Below, piece after piece: positions 53,226-57,360 of a stretch of DNA of 57,360 nt. The DNA lies in NCBI GenBank assembly GCA_020048915.1, contig JAIFLU010000047.1, positions 1-57,360 on the forward strand, given 5' to 3'. Position 1 is the first letter of the stretch. Every line of letters begins with the position of its first letter. A program made the translations under genes and the position numbers. The stretch comes from Bacteroidota bacterium. Its GTDB lineage: Bacteria > Bacteroidota > Bacteroidia > Bacteroidales > JAAUTT01. Below the pieces are notes generated by a model. The model saw only the letters and a list, made by a program, of their open reading frames with translations, was not told where the DNA came from and made no database searches.

Positions 53226-56078
53226 ATGAAAACTAAGATTTCCATTATCACATTTTTAGGGATAGTTCTTGCCTTTCCTTTGCATTCGCAGCAGACCCCA
53301 AAGCTTATTGAGAAAGTTACACGCAAGGCCAATGAATTGGTTATTCCCTATGAAAAATACCAACTCGCAAATGGGTTGATAGTTATTCTTCACGAAGATC
53401 ACTCCGATCCGCTGGTACATGTCGACATTACCTACCACGTGGGTTCGGCCCGCGAAGAAATAGGAAAATCAGGTTTCGCCCATTTCTTTGAGCATATGAT
53501 GTTTCAGGGTTCGGATAATGTGGGTGACGAGCAACATTTTAAAATAGTAACCGAATCGGGAGGAACGCTAAATGGCAGCACCAGTCGTGATCGAACAAAT
53601 TATTACGAAACAGTTCCGTCAAATCAACTCGAGAAAATGCTTTGGTTGGAAGCCGATCGCATGGGTTTTTTATTGGATGCCGTTACTCAGCAAAAATTTG
53701 AAGTGCAAAGGTCGACAGTTAAAAACGAGCGTGCTCAAAATTACGATAACCGTCCGTATGGGCTTGCATCGGAGTATGTTTCGAAAAACCTTTATCCGTA
53801 TGGCCATCCATACTCATGGCTGACAATTGGGTATGTCGAAGACCTGAATGCTGTAAATGTTAACGACCTGAAGAATTTTTTTCTTCGGTGGTATGGCCCT
53901 AATAATGCAGCATTGACCATTGGAGGCGATATCGATATAAAACAAACCCTGGCATGGGTTGAGAAATATTTTGGCCCTATCCCCAAAGGGAAGGATGTTA
54001 AAAAGGCGAGTTTTCCGGTTCCTGTAATTGGTTCCGACAGGTATGTTTCCTTTACTGACAACTACGCAAAACTTCCTCTTTTATCGGTGAATTACCCTTC
54101 CGTTCCTTCATTTCACCCTGATGAAGCAGCGTTAGATATACTTTCCGGCATTATTGGCCAGGGAAACAATTCAATTTTGTATAAAAACCTTGTGAAAACA
54201 CGTAAAGCCATGCAAGCTGCCATGCGGTTCAATTCTTCGGAACTTGCTGGTGAAATTGCTATTCAGGTGGTGCCATACCCTGAACAAACGCTTTCGGATA
54301 TTAAAAAACTGATTGACGAATCGCTTCTAGAGTTTGAAAAAAATGGGGTTTCCGACGAGGATCTGCAACGGATTAAAGGTCAGACTGAGTCGCAGTATAT
54401 TAATTCGTTATCGAGTGTTAGTGGGAAAATATCAAGTCTTGCACATTTTCAAACGATTACGGGCAATCCAAACCAAATCGATAGAGAGCTTAAATCAATC
54501 CAATCTGTTACAAAGGCCGATGTAATCAGAGTTTATAATCAGTATGTAAAAGGAAAACCGGCTGTAATTCTGAGTGTTTTGCCAAAAGGTAAAGATATTC
54601 AGCCGGTTGCTGCTGATAATTATACTGTTGATACTAAAAATTACAAGGCACCCGATTATGGATATGCCGGCTTAAGCTATATGAAACCTAAAGATAGTTT
54701 TGATAGAAGTAAAAAGCCTTCCGAAAATGGAGGGAACCCTGTAGTTAAAGTACCTCCTTTTTGGACCGCCACAACCGGTAACAGCATCAAAATTATTGGT
54801 ACCCAAAACAGCGAAATACCTTCGGTATCAATATCGCTTTCTATTGCAGGAGGAGGATTACTCGTAGCAAATGATACCTCAAAAGCCGGGTTGCCAAATA
54901 TAGTGGCCCGCATGTTGAATGAAGACTCACAAAATTACACTGCCGAAAAATTTAGCTCCGAATTACAAAAATTAGGTAGCTCCATAAGCGTTTATGCAAG
55001 CGATGAAAAAACCATATTTGAGGTGTTATCATTAACCAAAAGCATCGATCGGACAATTCAATTATTGGAAGAGCGCCTTTATAGGCCAAAATTTACCCAG
55101 GAAGCTCTCGACCGCATTAAAAAGCAAGTAATTGAAAGTCTTAGAAATGCCAAAACTCAACCAGCCCAGGTGGCATCGGATGTTTATAACAAAATATTAT
55201 TCGGACAGGGCAATATCCGGGCATATGCCACTTTGGGAAATGAATATACGGTGTCTGGGATTACACTAGCTGATGTCCAGAAATATTATGACAGCTATTT
55301 TACACCTTCGTTAGCATCGATAGTGGTGGTGGGAGATATTTCGGAAGCAGCAGCAAAAAAGAAGCTGGAGTTTCTGAATAAGTGGGAAAATAAAAAAGTG
55401 GAAATTCCGGTACCTGCTCCCGGCAAGGCAATAGATAAAACCCGGATTTATTTTGTGGATATTCCTAAAGCGGCTCAATCGCAAATCAGAGTTGGTTATT
55501 TTACCGATCTAAATTACGATGCAACCGGCGAGTATTATCGTCTTGGCTTAGCTAATTACATGCTGGGTGGTGGTTTTAGCAGCCGCATAAACATTAACCT
55601 GCGCGAAGAAAAAGCATGGACTTACGGTGCCCGATCAGGATTTTCGTCAGGAAAATTTGGCGGAGATTTTACTGCCAGTGCAGGGATAAAAAGTAATGCT
55701 TCCGATAGTGCTGTTGTTGAATTTATCAAGGAAATCCGCAATTATGCCGAAAATGGTATTACTTTGGATGAATTAAGCTTTACAAAAGTTTCCATTGGTC
55801 AGAGCGATGCCCGGAGGTATGAAACTAATTTTCAAAAAGCTTCTTTCCTATCGCGGATTCAGGAGTTTAATTTACCGACGACGTTTGTCGATGACCAAAA
55901 TCAGATTTTAAATTCCATAACTAAACAGGAACTTGATAATCTCTGCAAAAAGCATTTAGATGTGAATAAAATGGCTATCCTGGTGGTTGCCGACAAAGCT
56001 ACCGTTTATCCTACGCTGCAGAAACTCGGTTACGAAATTATTGAGTTAGATGCGGATGGAAAGGTGAAGACCATTTAA
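53226..56078 (+). CDS. M16 family zinc protease, two-lobed, exported
   Basis: This 950-residue exported metallopeptidase has a Sec signal peptide (MKTKISIITFLGIVLAFPLHSQQ). The N-terminal M16 domain carries the inverted zinc motif H86-F-F-E89-H90 and the downstream Glu in VKNERAQNYDNRPYG. R/Y-containing elements in the second domain follow. The C-terminal half (about 500-950) repeats the M16 fold (VSISLSIAGGGLLVAND, MLNEDSQNYTAEKF, YMLGGGFSSRININLREEKAWTYGARSGF) without a HxxEH motif, as in other two-lobed M16 enzymes where one half is inactive. It is likely periplasmic and degrades peptides, substrate unknown. A strong terminator follows. Confidence 0.93.
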   Translation: MKTKISIITFLGIVLAFPLHSQQTPKLIEKVTRKANELVIPYEKYQLANGLIVILHEDHSDPLVHVDITYHVGSAREEIGKSGFAHFFEHMMFQGSDNVGDEQHFKIVTESGGTLNGSTSRDRTNYYETVPSNQLEKMLWLEADRMGFLLDAVTQQKFEVQRSTVKNERAQNYDNRPYGLASEYVSKNLYPYGHPYSWLTIGYVEDLNAVNVNDLKNFFLRWYGPNNAALTIGGDIDIKQTLAWVEKYFGPIPKGKDVKKASFPVPVIGSDRYVSFTDNYAKLPLLSVNYPSVPSFHPDEAALDILSGIIGQGNNSILYKNLVKTRKAMQAAMRFNSSELAGEIAIQVVPYPEQTLSDIKKLIDESLLEFEKNGVSDEDLQRIKGQTESQYINSLSSVSGKISSLAHFQTITGNPNQIDRELKSIQSVTKADVIRVYNQYVKGKPAVILSVLPKGKDIQPVAADNYTVDTKNYKAPDYGYAGLSYMKPKDSFDRSKKPSENGGNPVVKVPPFWTATTGNSIKIIGTQNSEIPSVSISLSIAGGGLLVANDTSKAGLPNIVARMLNEDSQNYTAEKFSSELQKLGSSISVYASDEKTIFEVLSLTKSIDRTIQLLEERLYRPKFTQEALDRIKKQVIESLRNAKTQPAQVASDVYNKILFGQGNIRAYATLGNEYTVSGITLADVQKYYDSYFTPSLASIVVVGDISEAAAKKKLEFLNKWENKKVEIPVPAPGKAIDKTRIYFVDIPKAAQSQIRVGYFTDLNYDATGEYYRLGLANYMLGGGFSSRININLREEKAWTYGARSGFSSGKFGGDFTASAGIKSNASDSAVVEFIKEIRNYAENGITLDELSFTKVSIGQSDARRYETNFQKASFLSRIQEFNLPTTFVDDQNQILNSITKQELDNLCKKHLDVNKMAILVVADKATVYPTLQKLGYEIIELDADGKVKTI

Positions 56079-56100
56079 TAACGTTGCATCAAATAAATAA

Positions 56101-56142
56101 AACCGGACCAGGAAGTATTAATTTCACTGGTTCGGTTTTTTT
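56101..56142 (+). terminator. rho-independent terminator of the M16 protease gene
   Basis: AACCGGACCAG (56101-56111) pairs with CTGGTTCGGTT (56127-56137), one G-U pair, around a 15-nt loop, followed by T to 56142. Confidence 0.87.
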
Positions 56143-56167
56143 GTGCTTTTACGAAGCTGTTTTTTTG

Positions 56168-56175
56168 TATTTTTG
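56168..56175 (+). promoter_or_regulatory. candidate -7 element for tcdA
   Basis: TATTTTTG is an exact TAnnTTTG match 50 bp before the tcdA ATG. A TTTG ending at 56143 lies 24 bp further upstream, slightly longer than usual. Confidence 0.43.
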
Positions 56176-56225
56176 GCCGCCGGTAAGAATGTTTTTCCGT
56201 GCTTAACAACATCATTACTGTAGAA

Positions 56226-57041
56226 ATGGGGATTGAGAAAGGGATATTTCAGCGAACAGAACTTCTGCTGGGAAAAGAAAGGATGGAAAGGCTTTCCCAA
56301 AAAAAAGTAATTGTTTTTGGAATAGGAGGGGTGGGAAGTTGGTGTGCCGAGAGTTTAATCCGAACAGGTATCCGTAAACTCACAATCGTTGATTCAGACA
56401 GGGTTTGTGTCACAAATATCAACCGGCAGATTCATGCAACCACTCAAACGGTAGGAGAGGTTAAAACGGAGGTTTTAAAAAAGCGGCTACTCGAAATCAA
56501 TCCCAAAGCCGAAATAACAGCAATTCAACAAATTTACAGCAAAGAAACCCATGCCAGTTTCGGGTTAGAAACGTACGACTATATAGTCGATTGTATCGAC
56601 AGCTTAAGCAATAAAATACATCTGATACGCACCGCTACGCGAACAAATGCTGTTCTTTTTTCGTCTATGGGCGCCTCGTTAAAAGTCGATCCAACACGTA
56701 TTCAGGTTAATGAATTTTGGAAAGTGAACGGATGTCCCTTGGGATCGATGTTGCGGAAAAAAATTCGTCAGGGCGAACTTCCTGCCAAAGAATTTATATG
56801 TGTTTACAGCAACGAAGTCCTCGAAAATGAAGGCGAAAACGCTTCGTGTGGCACCGAAAAATGCATGTGCCCCAAAGCAAAATCGGGTCCAGGCGATCCG
56901 GATCTTGCCGATCACGAATGGTGCAGCATGAAAGCGAAAATTAACGGAACCACTGCCCATATTACGGCAATCTTTGGTTTTACGCTCGCCGGACTCGTAA
57001 TTCAGGCAATTTATAACGATAATAGCTCAAAAGTCGTTTAG
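56226..57041 (+). CDS. tcdA: tRNA threonylcarbamoyladenosine dehydratase (TcdA/CsdL)
   Basis: This 271-residue E1-like ThiF-family enzyme uses ATP to convert t6A37 into its cyclic form in tRNAs. The nucleotide-binding motif is GIGGVGSWCAESLIRTGI, with DSDRVCVTNINRQIHATTQTVGEVK and DYIVDCIDSLSNKI in family order. Four cysteines cluster in the C-terminal part (C208, C213, C215 and C233, in CGTEKCMCPK and EWCSMK), which could hold a metal. The ATG at 56226 is chosen because RTELLLG follows at the usual distance; a GTG at 56199 is an alternative. It follows the M16 gene but behind a terminator and its own promoter. Confidence 0.92.
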   Translation: MGIEKGIFQRTELLLGKERMERLSQKKVIVFGIGGVGSWCAESLIRTGIRKLTIVDSDRVCVTNINRQIHATTQTVGEVKTEVLKKRLLEINPKAEITAIQQIYSKETHASFGLETYDYIVDCIDSLSNKIHLIRTATRTNAVLFSSMGASLKVDPTRIQVNEFWKVNGCPLGSMLRKKIRQGELPAKEFICVYSNEVLENEGENASCGTEKCMCPKAKSGPGDPDLADHEWCSMKAKINGTTAHITAIFGFTLAGLVIQAIYNDNSSKVV

Positions 57042-57103
57042 AGTTGTTTAATAGTATATTATGCGAATTAAGAGTTGAAAAGTATTAAGGAATCAATTTT
57101 TTT

Positions 57104-57116
57104 ACCGCGGAGCGGT
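57104..57116. repeat. REP-like palindrome with GGA loop (copy 1)
   Basis: ACCGC (57104-57108), GGA loop (57109-57111), GCGGT (57112-57116). The same GGA loop occurs in copy 2 (57174-57186) with a different but still complementary stem, which is covariation between copies. Confidence 0.55.
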
Positions 57117-57130
57117 TAAATATGAATAGC

Positions 57131-57147
57131 CCTGGGTATAACCCGGG
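57131..57147. repeat. hairpin between the two REP-like palindromes
   Basis: CCTGGGT (57131-57137) and ACCCGGG (57141-57147) form a 7-bp stem with one G-U pair and an ATA loop. Confidence 0.5.
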
Positions 57148-57160
57148 GAAATATGAGAAG

Positions 57161-57186
57161 GTGGTTGTCTGCAACCACGGAGTGGT
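57161..57186. repeat. REP-like palindrome with GGA loop (copy 2) and overlapping hairpin
   Basis: ACCAC (57174-57178), GGA (57179-57181), GTGGT (57182-57186) matches copy 1 in loop and length. GTGGTTG (57161-57167) can alternatively pair with CAACCAC (57172-57178), so two mutually exclusive folds share one arm. It starts 9 bp beyond the transposase stop codon. Confidence 0.55.
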
Positions 57187-57194
57187 TGAAAACT

Positions 57195-57360
57195 TCACTG
57201 AAGGTATCTTTCGTCAAATTCAATTCCATGTTCAGTCAATAATTCAATAAATTCCTCCCTGAAGGTTTTAGTTTTATGATGTTCTTCCTGGTTTTTAACA
57301 TATTCAATCAATCTATCCTTTTCTTTAAATGAATAGGTGAACCCACCATATCCATCCTGC
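57195..57360 (-). CDS. REP-associated tyrosine (IS200-like, Y1) transposase, 3' part only
   Basis: Only the last 54 codons and stop are inside the window; the rest lies beyond the right edge. The fragment reads DGYGGFTYSFKEKDRLIEYV, then KNQEEHHKTKTFREEF and GIEFDERYLQ. This matches the C-terminus of Y1_Tnp proteins of the REP-associated (RAYT) group, in which the Tyr of the (E)YVxNQxxHH helix is the likely DNA-cleaving residue. Palindromic repeats with a GGA loop follow the stop codon within 10-90 bp, as expected for RAYT-REP units. The full-length gene cannot be assessed. Confidence 0.82.
   Translation of the reverse strand, partial: QDGYGGFTYSFKEKDRLIEYVKNQEEHHKTKTFREEFIELLTEHGIEFDERYLQ

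Overview
The window looks like a chromosomal segment of a member of the Bacteroidetes, probably near Marinilabiliales/Prolixibacteraceae; the order-level guess is an inference. The evidence is a SusC/SusD pair driven by an ECF sigma factor and FecR anti-sigma factor, the type IX secretion protein PorQ, moderately AT-rich DNA, and repeated TAnnTTTG promoter -7 elements just upstream of start codons. No rRNA, tRNA, CRISPR array or prophage was seen. One transposase fragment lies at the right edge.

Layout, left to right. Positions 219-1998 hold a LytS-type histidine kinase and LytTR response regulator operon. Positions 2211-9738 hold a sugar island: an AraC regulator and a Tat-exported clan GH-D-like hydrolase on the minus strand, divergent from a RhaT-type sugar symporter, a URO-D-superfamily protein and a secreted GH36-like alpha-galactosidase. 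Positions 10279-18113 are core minus-strand genes: DUF1801, rfaE1, priA, pfkA, ispH, cmk and a ferritin-like/VIT1 fusion. Positions 18312-22251 hold a DUF4380 lipoprotein, an unrecognised exported protein and an SGNH-like/TPR membrane protein. Positions 22369-24516 are mgtE-rsmA. A PatB/MalY-type lyase and a peptidyl-prolyl isomerase lipoprotein follow on the plus strand. Positions 26562-33726 hold the cell-shape cluster mreB-mreC-mreD-mrdA-rodA preceded by purH. Then come an ABC-type permease and a carboxypeptidase-regulatory-domain protein.

Positions 36927-47495 form a polysaccharide utilisation locus. An ECF sigma factor, a FecR anti-sigma factor and a SusC receptor with an STN signalling domain control a SusCD pair and two pectin-type enzymes, GH105 (unsaturated uronyl hydrolase) and GH28 (polygalacturonase-like). 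The enzyme set points to rhamnogalacturonan or pectin fragments; no polysaccharide lyase is in view. The RhaT-like importer about 30 kb away could import rhamnose released from the same polymer, but no rhamnose catabolic gene is visible.

The right end carries porQ, a GT-B glycosyltransferase, a HAMP-GAF sensor without an output domain, an aminotransferase, a two-lobed M16 protease and tcdA. The 3' end of a REP-associated tyrosine transposase follows, with GGA-loop palindromes directly behind its stop codon. The observations most worth following up are that transposase and its covarying palindromes, the RhaT/URO-D/GH36 island, a plus-strand terminator facing the wrong way upstream of susC, and helically phased direct repeats in front of the LytTR operon.
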